A stretch of DNA of 64,000 nucleotides from Streptomyces sp. NBC_00306 (GTDB lineage: Bacteria; Actinomycetota; Actinomycetes; Streptomycetales; Streptomycetaceae), in NCBI RefSeq assembly GCF_036169555.1, contig NZ_CP108032.1:6386001-6450000 (forward strand), read 5' to 3'. Each line of letters begins with the position of its first letter. Position 1 is the stretch's first letter. Positions 16,293 to 25,389 of the stretch are shown here, piece after piece. The position numbers and the translations under genes are program-made. The notes beneath the pieces are model-generated. The model was not told where the DNA came from, did not search any database, and worked only from the letters and a program-made list of their open reading frames with translations.

Positions 16293-18982
16293 AGGTCCTC
16301 GGACGGCAACGGCTGCTCCGTCCAGATCACCTTGCCGTCCGGTGTGTACCGGGTGCCCCAGCGGTCGGCGAACTGGGCCACCAGGAACAGCCCGCGGCCC
16401 CCCTCGTCGGTGGTCGCGGCCTGGCGCAGATGCGGCGAGGTGCTGCTGTGGTCCGAGACCTCGCAGATCAGGCTGCGGTCCAGGATCAGCCGGACATGGA
16501 TCGGCCCGATGGCGTAGCGGATGGCATTGGTGACGAGCTCGCTGAGGATCAGCTCCGTCGTGAAGGCCTCCTCCTCCAGACCCCACTCCCCGAGCGTGCG
16601 TGCCACAGCCCCCCGGACCTCGCCCACCGCGGACGGATCCTGCCGGACCTCCCAGTCCGCCACCTTCGCCGGGTCGAGTACGCGGGTACGGCCCACGAGC
16701 AGCGCGATGTCGTCCCGCGGACGCTCGGGGAGCAGGGCCCGGAGCACCGCCTCGCACGTCTCGTCGGGACTGCGGTCCGGATGCCCCGCGACGGTACGGC
16801 GCAGCAGGGCCAGACTCTCGTCGATGTCCCGCTCGCGGTCCTCGACGAGACCGTCCGTGTAGAGCACCAGGCTGCTGTTCTCCGGCAGCTGGAGTTCGAG
16901 CGTCTCGAAGGGCAGCCCGCCGAGACCGAGGGGTGGACCTCCGGGGACCTCCGCGAAGTCCGCGGTCCCGTTCGCGTGGAGCACCACCGGCTGGACGTGC
17001 CCGGCCCGCGCCATCGTGCAGCGGCCGGTGGACGGGTCGTAGATCGCGTAGAGGCAGGTCGCGCCGGTGACGCCCGACTCGCCGCCCTCGTTGCCGTCGG
17101 CGACCTCCTCCTGATCGATCCGGGCGACCAGTTCGTCCAGATGCCACAGCAGCTCGTCGGGCGGCAGATCCAGGGTGGAGAAGTTGTGCACCGCCGTCCG
17201 GAGCCGGCCCATGGTGGCCGCCGCGTGCAGCCCGTGCCCCACGACGTCGCCGACGACGAGCGCCACCCGCGCGCCCGGCAACGGGATGATGTCGAACCAG
17301 TCGCCGCCCACTCCGCCGAGCCCGCCGAGGCCCGCCTGGGCGGGGCGGTAGCGGAAGGCGACGTCCAGGGCGTTCTGCTCCGGCAGCCCGCGGGGGAGCA
17401 GACTGCGCTGGAGCGTCACCGCCATCGTGTGCTCGCGCGTGTACCGGCGGGCGTTGTCCACGCTCACCGCCGCCCGGGCGACCAGCTCCTCGGCGAGGGA
17501 GAGGTCCTCCTCCTCGAAGGCCTCCGGCCGCTTGGAGCGCCAGAACATCGCCACGCCCAGGATCACCCCGCGGGCTCGCAGCGGCACCGCGATCATGGAG
17601 TGAAATCCGGAGTCGACCAGCTTCTGCGCCCGAACGGGCGACTGCTGCTGCCAGCCTCTCAGCGCGGCGAGATCCGGCTCCAGGACGGCTTCGCCCTTGC
17701 CGATCCCCGCGCCCATCGGGGTGGTCGGCAGAAAGCGGATGGCCGTGCCCAGCGGGTAGAGCGCCGAGTCCTGCCGCAGTCCGTGGAAGGCCACGCGATG
17801 CATCTCCGCGCCGCCGCCGCTCGGGGTCGGCTCCTCGCCGCGCAGCACGGCCGACATCAGGTCGACGGTGGCGTAGTCGGCGAAGCGGCCCACGGCGAAC
17901 TCCGCCAGCTCCTCACAGGTGCGCACCACGTCCAGCGTGGTGCCGATCTCCGTACCCGCGTCGTACAGCAGCTTCAGCCGCGCCTGGGCCACGTCCGCCC
18001 GGCCGGTGAGGGCCTGGAGCTCGGTGGTGTCGCGGATCGTCGCCACACTGCCGGGCGGTCCGCCGTCCGCGTCGGTCGAGCGCTGGTTCACGGCGAGCAG
18101 CCGGTCCCCGACCAGATGGACCTCGTCACTCGCGATGCGCCCCGAGGTCAGCAGCTCCGCGGTACGGGGGTCCAGACCCAGCTCGGCGACCGGCCGGCCC
18201 TCCACGTCCGCCGGAAGACTCAGCAGTCGCCGCGCCTCGTCGTTGGCGAGCAGCAGCCGCCCCTCGCCGTCGACGATGAGCACGCCCTCGCGTACGGCGT
18301 GCAGGACGGCGTCGTGGTGCTCGTACATCCGGGTCATCTCGGTGGGCCCGAGGCCGTGCGTCTGCCGTCGCAGCCGTCTGCTGACCAGGGCCGTGCCACC
18401 GGTCGTCAGCAGCAGCACCACTCCCGCGGCGCCCAGCAGCAGCGGGAACTGGTCCTCCACGACACCGCTGACGTGGTCGATCGTGATGCCCGCCGACACC
18501 ATGCCGATGACCGCCCCGTTGGACCCCCGCACCGGCACCACAGCCTGGACGAGTGGCCCGATGGTCCCGGTGATCTTCTCGGTGACCACCTCGCCGGCCC
18601 GGGCCGGGGCCAGATTGCCGACGAACTGCTTGCCGATCCGGTCGGGGAGCGGATGGGTGTAGCGGATGCCCTGGGTGCTGAGGACGACGATGAAGTCGAC
18701 GCCGGAACGTTTTCGCGCCTCCTCGGCGCGCGGCTGCAGGATCGCGGTGGGGTTCGGGCTCTCCAGCGCCGCCTCGATGCCGGGCGAGTGCGCGAACGTC
18801 TCGGCCACCGCCACCGAACGGTTGCGGGCCTCGCGCTCACTGTCCGACCGGGACTGCAGAACGAGCGCGCCCATGCCTGCGGCGACGAGCAACACCACGA
18901 TCGCCACCTGCAGGAGAAAGACCTGACCTGCGAGGGTTCTCATCCGGAGAACCGAGCGCCGGCGGCCGTAGCGTGCGGCCAT
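16289..18982 (-). CDS. Membrane-bound SpoIIE-type PP2C phosphatase with Cache-like, PAS, GAF and HATPase domains
   Basis: An 897-aa sensor. TM1 (FLLQVAIVVLLVAAGMGALV, about 22-41), an extracytoplasmic Cache-like domain (about 45-175) and TM2 (LLLGAAGVVLLLTTGGTAL, about 180-198) are followed by a PAS domain (about 225-320), a GAF domain (about 345-500), a SpoIIE/PP2C domain (about 540-760, with VGGDWFDIIPL and VVGDVVGHG) and a C-terminal anti-sigma-factor-like HATPase (ELILSELVTNAIRYA, GRGLFLVAQFADRWG). Such proteins dephosphorylate anti-anti-sigma factors and may phosphorylate them through the HATPase part. The cognate sigma system is not in the window. The next gene is translationally coupled. 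Confidence 0.92.
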   Translation of the reverse strand: MAARYGRRRSVLRMRTLAGQVFLLQVAIVVLLVAAGMGALVLQSRSDSEREARNRSVAVAETFAHSPGIEAALESPNPTAILQPRAEEARKRSGVDFIVVLSTQGIRYTHPLPDRIGKQFVGNLAPARAGEVVTEKITGTIGPLVQAVVPVRGSNGAVIGMVSAGITIDHVSGVVEDQFPLLLGAAGVVLLLTTGGTALVSRRLRRQTHGLGPTEMTRMYEHHDAVLHAVREGVLIVDGEGRLLLANDEARRLLSLPADVEGRPVAELGLDPRTAELLTSGRIASDEVHLVGDRLLAVNQRSTDADGGPPGSVATIRDTTELQALTGRADVAQARLKLLYDAGTEIGTTLDVVRTCEELAEFAVGRFADYATVDLMSAVLRGEEPTPSGGGAEMHRVAFHGLRQDSALYPLGTAIRFLPTTPMGAGIGKGEAVLEPDLAALRGWQQQSPVRAQKLVDSGFHSMIAVPLRARGVILGVAMFWRSKRPEAFEEEDLSLAEELVARAAVSVDNARRYTREHTMAVTLQRSLLPRGLPEQNALDVAFRYRPAQAGLGGLGGVGGDWFDIIPLPGARVALVVGDVVGHGLHAAATMGRLRTAVHNFSTLDLPPDELLWHLDELVARIDQEEVADGNEGGESGVTGATCLYAIYDPSTGRCTMARAGHVQPVVLHANGTADFAEVPGGPPLGLGGLPFETLELQLPENSSLVLYTDGLVEDRERDIDESLALLRRTVAGHPDRSPDETCEAVLRALLPERPRDDIALLVGRTRVLDPAKVADWEVRQDPSAVGEVRGAVARTLGEWGLEEEAFTTELILSELVTNAIRYAIGPIHVRLILDRSLICEVSDHSSTSPHLRQAATTDEGGRGLFLVAQFADRWGTRYTPDGKVIWTEQPLPSEDL

Positions 18983-19108
18983 GTCCTATTTCTACACCTC
19001 CCGCATACGGTGGGCTATCCGCGCACCGTAGAGCGCAACGGCCGCACGCGCGACGCCTTTGCCCAGATGCGTCGCGCGTGCCGGACCTGCTGTCTGCCCG
19101 GGAAGTAC

Positions 19109-20740
19109 TCAGCCCAGGCTCAGAACCTCCGTGAGCACCTTGCGCAGCGTCGCCTCCGGATCGGCCGCCGCACCCGGCGAACGCCAGGCCACGAAGCCGT
19201 CGGGACGCACGAGCACCGCGCCCTCGGGGGTGGTGCCGTGCCTCTCGGCCCAGTCCTCCCCGTCCTCGGGGGCGAGGTCGGCGGCGGGCCCGCCGCCGAT
19301 CGCGTAGGCCTCCAGAGGTACGGACAGTCCCGCCGCGGCCTTGCGGGCGCCTTCGCGCCAGGGTGAGTTCTCGGCGCACAGCAGCACGAGCGACTGCTCG
19401 TACAGGTCCACCGTCGACACACGGCCGTTCTGTCCGGTGACCCAGATGTGCGGGGCCCGGGTGCCGGGGTCCCCCGAGAGCTGCATGCGCTCGGGCACCA
19501 CGGCCAGCGAGGGGTCGACCCCGACGACAGCGCCCGAGCGGTAGCCGTAGCCCATGGCCACCATCAGCACGCCGCCCTGCCGGCCGCCGCCCGAGGTGGG
19601 CGACGGTGCGTAGCCGGGGTGGCTGTGCTCCGCCGAGCGGGCCGAGGCGCGCTCGCTGGTGACCCGCGCGACCGGCAGCCGCTCCATGCCGTAGGTGTCG
19701 AGCAGCCCCGGCCCGGCCCAGCCCTTCAGCACCGCCGCCAGCTTCCAGGCGATGTTGTGGGCGTCCTGGATACCGGTGTTGGAGCCGAACGCGCCGGTCG
19801 GGGACATCTCGTGGGCGGAGTCGCCGGCGAGGAAGACCCGGCCGTCCGAGTAGCGTTCCGCGACCCGTTCGGCCGCGTGCCACGGCGCCTTGCCGGTGAT
19901 CTCGACATCCAGGTCCTCGGCCCCGACCGCCCGGCGGATGTGGTCGGCGCACCGCTCGTCGGTGAAGTCGTCGAGGGTCTCACCGTCCTCGGGGTGCCAC
20001 GGCGCGTGGAAGACCCAGCGGTCGACGTTGTTCACCGGCAGCAGGGCCCCGTCCGCTCCGGGCTTGGTCAGGTAGCAGACGATGAAGCGCCGGTCGCCGA
20101 CGACGTCGGCGAGCTGCCGGGAGTTGAACGTGACGCTGACGTTGTGGAACAACTCGCCGTTGCCGGTCTGGCCGATGCCCAGCTGTTCCCGGACGGGACT
20201 GCGCGGCCCGTCGGCGGCGACGAGGTAGTCGGCGCGCACGGTCCTGTGCTCGCCCGTCGTACGGTCCTTGACGATCGCGCTGACACCGCCTGCGTCCTGC
20301 TCGAACGAGAGCATCTCGTTCGAGTACAGCATCTGCGCCCCGAGCCGTCGCGAATGCTCGGAGAGCACCGGCTCGATGTCGTTCTGGCTGCACAGGCACC
20401 AGCCGGCGGGACTGATCCGCGCCAGCCGGCCGCCGGGGTCGATCTCCTTGAACAGCCAGGCGGAGTCATTGCCCGTCAGGGACCCGCCCTGAAGGATTCC
20501 GTGGTTGTCGGCGAGGACGGCCGCCGCCTCGCGGATGTCCTGTTCCACTCCGCAGACGCGGAACAGCTCCATCGTGCGGACGTTCATTCCTCGTCCGCGG
20601 GGATGTGTGGATGTGCCCGAGTGCTTCTCGACGAGCAGATGCCCGATGCCATGACGGCTCAGGAACATCGAGGTGGCCAGGCCCACCAGGGACCCGCCGA
20701 CGATCAGTACCGGCACGCGGTGATCGGCGTTCTCTTCCAT
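19109..20740 (-). CDS. FAD-dependent polyketide hydroxylase of the spore pigment cluster (WhiE-ORFVIII type)
   Basis: A 543-aa aromatic-polyketide monooxygenase. The dinucleotide fold VLIVGGSLVGLATSMFLSRHG is at residues 9-29, the DG motif at LVAADGPRSPVREQLG, and the FAD-ribityl motif at FLAGDSAHEMSPTGAFGSNTGIQD. A C-terminal thioredoxin-like region follows, as in PgaE/RdmE-type hydroxylases. It is divergent from the pigment operon, exactly as ORFVIII is from ORFI in the S. coelicolor whiE locus, and should hydroxylate the pigment polyketide late in the pathway. The start at 20740 lacks a clear ribosome site but places the FAD fold normally. Confidence 0.92.
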   Translation of the reverse strand: MEENADHRVPVLIVGGSLVGLATSMFLSRHGIGHLLVEKHSGTSTHPRGRGMNVRTMELFRVCGVEQDIREAAAVLADNHGILQGGSLTGNDSAWLFKEIDPGGRLARISPAGWCLCSQNDIEPVLSEHSRRLGAQMLYSNEMLSFEQDAGGVSAIVKDRTTGEHRTVRADYLVAADGPRSPVREQLGIGQTGNGELFHNVSVTFNSRQLADVVGDRRFIVCYLTKPGADGALLPVNNVDRWVFHAPWHPEDGETLDDFTDERCADHIRRAVGAEDLDVEITGKAPWHAAERVAERYSDGRVFLAGDSAHEMSPTGAFGSNTGIQDAHNIAWKLAAVLKGWAGPGLLDTYGMERLPVARVTSERASARSAEHSHPGYAPSPTSGGGRQGGVLMVAMGYGYRSGAVVGVDPSLAVVPERMQLSGDPGTRAPHIWVTGQNGRVSTVDLYEQSLVLLCAENSPWREGARKAAAGLSVPLEAYAIGGGPAADLAPEDGEDWAERHGTTPEGAVLVRPDGFVAWRSPGAAADPEATLRKVLTEVLSLG

Positions 20741-20960
20741 GGGAACTAGATGCCCGGCGGGACAGGGGTTCCCTCGCCCATTCACCCGCATGGTGCTCAG
20801 CTCTCGCGCCGGACGCGGGCCCGGACCACGATCGGTTGCGGGAGCGCCCCCGGGCCATGTGGGGCGATCGTTGCGGATCCGCAGGGCTCGACCGTGCGGA
20901 TTCCACCGACAACTGACGACGGGCCATGTCTGGCACGGTCGCGAAGGAGTGTGAACAAGG
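20741..20960. promoter_or_regulatory. Divergent promoter region of the spore pigment genes
   Basis: A 220-nt non-coding gap between the divergent hydroxylase and ORFI. It holds two copies of CGGGCCATGT (20851-20860 and 20920-20929) and two of TGCGGAT(C/T)C (20872-20879 and 20895-20902). In S. coelicolor the two whiE transcripts start in this interval and are sporulation-controlled. GAAGGAG lies 12 nt before the ORFI start. I cannot define -10/-35 boxes. Confidence 0.55.
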
Positions 20961-22082
20961 ATGACAACCTTGTCGGAACGGATATCGCAGTCCGCCTTCG
21001 ACGGCTCCAGGCTTCGGGTGATTTTGCTGCTGGACCTCCACGACGGGGCGCAGAAGCAGTTCCTCGAGGCGTACGAGCACATGCGGAACCAGGTCGCCTC
21101 CGTACCGGGGCACATCAACGACCAGCTCTGCCAGTCGATCGAGAACCCGTCGCAGTGGCTCATCACGAGCGAGTGGGAGAGTGCACCGCCCTTCCTCGCG
21201 TGGGTCAACAGCGAGGAGCACGTGGAGACGGTCCAGCCGCTGCACAGCTGCGTACGGGACACGCGTTCACTGCGCTTCAGTGTGCTGCGGGAGACCGGAG
21301 CGCCGTTCACCGAGTCCTTCGCGCCCAGCAAGGGCGGCCTCCAGGCGGCTCCTCGCGTCGGCGACGGAGTGGTTCGCCACGCGCTGACGTTCACGGTCAA
21401 GCCGGGCTCCGAGGAGAAGGTCGCCAAGATCCTTGCCGGCTACACCTCGCCGTCGTCTCGCGTCGACGACGACACCCGGCTGCGCCGCACCTCGCTCTTC
21501 ATGCACGGCAACCGCGTCGTCAGGGCGATCGAGGTGCAGGGCGACCTGATGGCCGCGCTGCGGCACGTGGCACGGCAGCCCGAGGTGCGGGCCGTCGAGG
21601 ACGCCATCAACCCGTACCTGGAGCAGGACCGGGATCTCGACGACCCCAACTCCGCGCGGCTCTTCTTCACCCGTGCCGCACTGCCCGCCGTGCACCATGT
21701 GTCGGGCGACGGAGTGGACACCGACGAGGTCAACCGGCACGCGCTGTTCTACCAGGCCAAGGAGGGCTGCGGGATGGCCCTGGCCCGGATGCTCGCCAAG
21801 CAGGACGAGGCGGCGGCCGACAGCCCCGGGAACCCTATCGCCGGCAGCACGGTCTTCCAGCGCGACGACATCGTCGTCCGCCTGGTGGACGTCGTCGGGC
21901 CGCTGGACGGGCACCCCGCGCTGGCACTCGGCGTCGCAGGTGACCGCAAGGCCGCCTGCCTCGCCAAGCTCCTCGCCGACGGCGACGAGGGCGTGCCGAC
22001 CACCGACGCGGAGATTTCGCGCTTCCTCGCGCGCTCCGACATGCAGCTCATCACCGACCGGAGCGCGCCGCCCGAGTCCTGA
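20961..22082 (+). CDS. SchA/CurD-like protein (WhiE-ORFI type)
   Basis: A 373-aa protein of the SchA/CurD-like family found only in spore-pigment and related type II polyketide clusters. It has two ferredoxin-like ABM/monooxygenase-type repeats: one around residues 17-75 (LRVILLLDLHDGAQKQFLEAYEHM) and one around 135-200 (VRHALTFTVKPGSEEKVAKIL). A third segment, HALFYQAKEGCGMALARMLAKQ, is similar. Its reaction is not established; it is the first gene of the pigment operon and may shape or retain the final product. The start has GAAGGAG upstream. Confidence 0.88.
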   Translation: MTTLSERISQSAFDGSRLRVILLLDLHDGAQKQFLEAYEHMRNQVASVPGHINDQLCQSIENPSQWLITSEWESAPPFLAWVNSEEHVETVQPLHSCVRDTRSLRFSVLRETGAPFTESFAPSKGGLQAAPRVGDGVVRHALTFTVKPGSEEKVAKILAGYTSPSSRVDDDTRLRRTSLFMHGNRVVRAIEVQGDLMAALRHVARQPEVRAVEDAINPYLEQDRDLDDPNSARLFFTRAALPAVHHVSGDGVDTDEVNRHALFYQAKEGCGMALARMLAKQDEAAADSPGNPIAGSTVFQRDDIVVRLVDVVGPLDGHPALALGVAGDRKAACLAKLLADGDEGVPTTDAEISRFLARSDMQLITDRSAPPES

Positions 22083-22157
22083 CGGCGTCCTGACCCTGCG
22101 CCCGGCGAAGCGGCCAGAGGGCCGAACCACCGGGACCCTGCATCTGGAGGAAGCAGC

Positions 22158-22595
22158 ATGACCACGCACAGCCCACGCATCGTGGACCTCAGCGAGACCC
22201 AGCCCAACACCCGGCGAGGCGGTGACCTGCGCGCCGTGCTCACGCCGACGGCCGTGGGCGCGACCAGCGGGTTCATGGGCCTGGCGATCGTGCCGCCCGG
22301 TGAGTCCATCGCCGAGCACTACCACCCGTACTCGGAGGAGTTCGTGTACGTGGTGAAGGGGCTCCTGGAGGTGGACCTGGACGGCGAGACGCACTCCATG
22401 AGTCCCGACCAGGGCCTCATGATCCCGCTGAACGTGCGGCACCGGTTCCGCAATGTCGGCAACGAGGAAGCCCGCATGGTCTTCCACCTCGGCCCGCTCG
22501 CGCCGCGCCCCGAACTCGGGCACGTCGACACCGAGCATGTCGAGGAGGCTGCCGAGCAGGGCAGGCCGCCGGAACGGACTGGGGCCGTTTCGTGA
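22158..22595 (+). CDS. Cupin protein of the spore pigment cluster (WhiE-ORFII type)
   Basis: A 145-aa single-domain cupin. The metal-ligand motif is visible as EHYHPYSEEFVYVVKG (H-x-H-x5-E type pattern) and the second motif as HRFRNVGNEEARMVFHLGP. It matches SchB/CurC/WhiE-II in size and position. It probably acts on a cyclised or oxidised pigment intermediate, but the reaction is unknown. Its TGA overlaps the start of the ketosynthase gene (GTGA at 22592-22595), so it is coupled to the minimal PKS. The start has GGAGGAAGC upstream. Confidence 0.9.
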   Translation: MTTHSPRIVDLSETQPNTRRGGDLRAVLTPTAVGATSGFMGLAIVPPGESIAEHYHPYSEEFVYVVKGLLEVDLDGETHSMSPDQGLMIPLNVRHRFRNVGNEEARMVFHLGPLAPRPELGHVDTEHVEEAAEQGRPPERTGAVS

Positions 22596-23860
22596 ACCGG
22601 CGGGTGGCGGTCACCGGGGTCGGCATCGTCGCCCCCGGCGGTGTCGGCGCCCCGGCGTTCTGGGACCTGCTCGCGAGCGGACGTACGGCCACGCGGGGCA
22701 TCACCCTCTTCAACCCCGAGGGCTTCCGCTCGCGTATCGCCGCCGAGGTCGACTTCGACCCCGCGCGGCACGGTCTCGAAGCCGAGCTGGTGGCGCGCTC
22801 GGACCGGTACATCCAGTTCGCGCTGGTGGCCGCCCGGGAAGCCGTACAGGACTCCGGTCTCGACCCCGAGAACGAGGACCCCTGGCGGATCGGGGTGTCG
22901 CTCGGCACCGCGGTCGGCGGCACCACGCGCCTCGAGCACGACTACGTCGCCGTCAGCGGTTCGGGCGCGCGCTGGGACGTGGACCACCGCCCGGCGGGAC
23001 CGCACCTCGAGCGCGCGTTCTCGCCGAGCACCCTCGCCTCGGCGGTCGCCGAACAGATCGGTGCCCACGGTCCGGTGCAGACCGTCTCGACGGGCTGCAC
23101 CTCCGGACTCGACGCGATCGGCTACGCGTTCCACGCGATCGAGGACGGGCGGATGGACGTGTGCATAGCCGGCGCGTCGGACTCGCCCATATCCCCGATC
23201 ACCGTGGCGTGCTTCGACGCGATCAAGGCGACATCGGCGAACAACGACGACCCGGAGCACGCCTCCCGGCCGTTCGACGCCGACCGTGACGGGTTCGTCA
23301 TGGGCGAGGGCGGAGCGGTACTCGTCCTCGAGGAGCTGGAGCACGCCCGTGCCCGTGGCGCGACCGTGTACTGCGAGATCGGTGGCTACGCGACCTTCGG
23401 CAACGCGTACCACATGACCGGACTGACGCCCGAGGGCCTGGAGATGGCCCGCGCCATCGACACCGCCCTCGGCCACGCCCGGATCAACAGCTCCGCCATC
23501 GACTACGTCAACGCGCACGGGTCGGGAACCAAGCAGAACGACCGCCACGAGACCGCGGCGGTGAAACGTTCCCTCGGCGACCACGCCTACAAGACGCCCA
23601 TGAGCTCCATCAAATCCATGGTGGGTCACTCGCTGGGTGCCATCGGCGCCATCGAACTCGTCGCGTGCGTCCTGGCGATGGACCGGCAGGTGGTCCCGCC
23701 GACGGCCAACTACCAGACCCCCGACCCCGAGTGCGATCTGGACTACGTGCCGCGCACCGCCCGCTCCCGGAAGCTGCGCAGCGTGCTCTCCGTCGGCAGT
23801 GGGTTCGGCGGGTTCCAGTCGGCGGTCGTCATGACCCGACCCAGTGGGAGGTCAGGATGA
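22592..23860 (+). CDS. Type II PKS ketosynthase alpha subunit (spore pigment)
   Basis: A 422-aa KS-alpha that elongates the poly-beta-ketone with malonyl-ACP. The catalytic Cys169 is in VSTGCTSGLDA, His309 in AHGSGT and His346 in VGHSLGAIGA. Length is typical. GTG start overlaps the cupin stop, and its own stop overlaps the KS-beta start as ATGA (23857-23860), the usual coupling that keeps the two subunits equimolar. It equals WhiE-ORFIII. The product should be a long-chain aromatic polyketide deposited in the spore wall. Confidence 0.96.
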   Translation: MNRRVAVTGVGIVAPGGVGAPAFWDLLASGRTATRGITLFNPEGFRSRIAAEVDFDPARHGLEAELVARSDRYIQFALVAAREAVQDSGLDPENEDPWRIGVSLGTAVGGTTRLEHDYVAVSGSGARWDVDHRPAGPHLERAFSPSTLASAVAEQIGAHGPVQTVSTGCTSGLDAIGYAFHAIEDGRMDVCIAGASDSPISPITVACFDAIKATSANNDDPEHASRPFDADRDGFVMGEGGAVLVLEELEHARARGATVYCEIGGYATFGNAYHMTGLTPEGLEMARAIDTALGHARINSSAIDYVNAHGSGTKQNDRHETAAVKRSLGDHAYKTPMSSIKSMVGHSLGAIGAIELVACVLAMDRQVVPPTANYQTPDPECDLDYVPRTARSRKLRSVLSVGSGFGGFQSAVVMTRPSGRSG

Positions 23861-25116
23861 GCACCCGCAGCGACCGGCGCACGGTTGTCACCGGGATCGG
23901 TGTCATTGCCCCCAACGGGGTCGGTACCGATGTCTTCTGGAAGGCGACGCAGGAGGGCATCAGCGTCCTCGACCGGGTCACCCGGGAGGGGTGCGGCGAT
24001 CTGCCGCTGCGCGTCGCCGGCGAAGTGCGCGGACTGGATCCGGCCACCATGGTCGAGGGGCGTTACCTCGTCCAGACCGACCGGTTCACGCACTTCGCGA
24101 TGGCGGCCGCCGATCTCGCCCTCGAGGACGCGCGGCTCGGCCGCGCCGACTACGAGGACGAGCCCTACGACGTCGGTGTCGTCACCGCCGCCGGGTCGGG
24201 CGGCGGTGAGTTCGGCCAGCGTGAGCTCCAGCGGCTGTGGGGCCAGGGCTCCCGCTATGTCGGGCCGTACCAGTCCATCGCCTGGTTCTACGCGGCCAGC
24301 ACCGGCCAGATCTCCATCCGCGGGGGCTTCAAGGGCCCCTGCGGTGTGGTGGCCAGTGACGAGGCGGGCGGACTCGACGCCTTCGCCCATGCCGCGGGCG
24401 CTGTCGCCCGCGGCACGAACGCGGTGGTCGTCGGCTCCGCCGAGGCCCCGCTCGCGCCCTACTCGGTCGTCTGCCAGCTCGGCTACCAGGACCTGAGCAC
24501 CAGCGACGACCCGGCCCGGGCCTACCGGCCCTTCACCTCGGAGGCCTGCGGCTTCGTCCCCGCCGAGGGCGGGGCGATGCTCGTCGTCGAGGAGGAGTCG
24601 GCGGCCCTGCGCCGCGGTGTGCAGCCGCGGGCATACGTGGCCGGGCACGGGGCCACCTTCACCGGTCCTTCCCGGTGGAAGGAGTCCCGGGAAGGACTGG
24701 CCATGTCGATTCGTGGCGCACTCGAGCAGGCCGGCTGCGCCCCGGAGGAGATCGATGTGGTCTTCGCCGACGCGCTCGGCGTGCCCGAGGCCGACCGTGC
24801 CGAGGCGCTGGCGATCTCCGACGCCCTGGGCGCTCACGGCCGCCGGGTCCCGGTGACCGCGCCCAAGACCGGGATCGGCCGGGCGTACTGCGGCGGGCCC
24901 GTGCTCGACGTGGCCACGGCGGTCCTCGCGATGGAGCACGGCGTCGTGCCGCCCACCCCGGGTGTCTTCGACGTGTGCCACGACATCGACGTCGTGACGG
25001 GCAAGGCCCGCAAGGCACCGCTGCGTACAGCCCTCGTCCTGAGCCGCGGGCTGATGGGCTCGAACGCGGCCCTGGTGGTGCGCGGCGCGGCCGATCGCCC
25101 TCGTGACAACTCGTGA
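23857..25116 (+). CDS. Type II PKS chain-length factor / ketosynthase beta subunit (spore pigment)
   Basis: A 419-aa KS-beta that pairs with KS-alpha and sets chain length. It is homologous to KS-alpha but the active-site Cys is replaced: the aligned stretch reads VVASDEAGGLDA with Glu169 at the position of Cys169. In most aromatic-polyketide chain-length factors this residue is Gln. The HGSGT and GHSLG histidines are also absent (FADALGV, KTGIGRAYCGG). Position and coupling match WhiE-ORFIV. Confidence 0.95.
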   Translation: MSTRSDRRTVVTGIGVIAPNGVGTDVFWKATQEGISVLDRVTREGCGDLPLRVAGEVRGLDPATMVEGRYLVQTDRFTHFAMAAADLALEDARLGRADYEDEPYDVGVVTAAGSGGGEFGQRELQRLWGQGSRYVGPYQSIAWFYAASTGQISIRGGFKGPCGVVASDEAGGLDAFAHAAGAVARGTNAVVVGSAEAPLAPYSVVCQLGYQDLSTSDDPARAYRPFTSEACGFVPAEGGAMLVVEEESAALRRGVQPRAYVAGHGATFTGPSRWKESREGLAMSIRGALEQAGCAPEEIDVVFADALGVPEADRAEALAISDALGAHGRRVPVTAPKTGIGRAYCGGPVLDVATAVLAMEHGVVPPTPGVFDVCHDIDVVTGKARKAPLRTALVLSRGLMGSNAALVVRGAADRPRDNS

Positions 25117-25130
25117 CAAGGAGAACTGCC

Positions 25131-25388
25131 ATGTCAGACGTACTGACCATCGAAGAGCTCGCCGCCCTGATGAAGAAGGGCGCCGGACTCACCGTGGATC
25201 CCGCCGACCTCGCCGGCCGGAGCGAAACCCGCTTCGACGAGTTCGGCCTCGACTCGCTCGGCCTGCTCGGCATCGTCGGCGAGCTGGAGAACCGGCACGG
25301 CCGACCTCTCCCGCCCGACGCCGACCGGTGCAAGACCCCGCGGGAGTTCCTCGACCTCGTCAACACCACCCTCATGAGCGGAGCCTGA
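25131..25388 (+). CDS. Acyl carrier protein (spore pigment)
   Basis: An 85-aa ACP. The phosphopantetheine attachment site is Ser42 in FGLDSLGLLGIVGELE. It carries the growing polyketide between KS-alpha/KS-beta and the cyclases. AAGGAG lies 7 nt upstream of the ATG at 25131; an earlier in-frame ATG at 25113 lies across the end of the chain-length-factor gene and is less likely. The stop is 1 nt before the next start. It equals WhiE-ORFV. Confidence 0.95.
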   Translation: MSDVLTIEELAALMKKGAGLTVDPADLAGRSETRFDEFGLDSLGLLGIVGELENRHGRPLPPDADRCKTPREFLDLVNTTLMSGA

Positions 25389-25389
25389 A

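Noticed and set aside
16600..19366. A 1123-codon plus-strand frame across the SpoIIE gene and beyond
   Set aside because: Antisense shadow; the minus strand encodes a complete multi-domain phosphatase.
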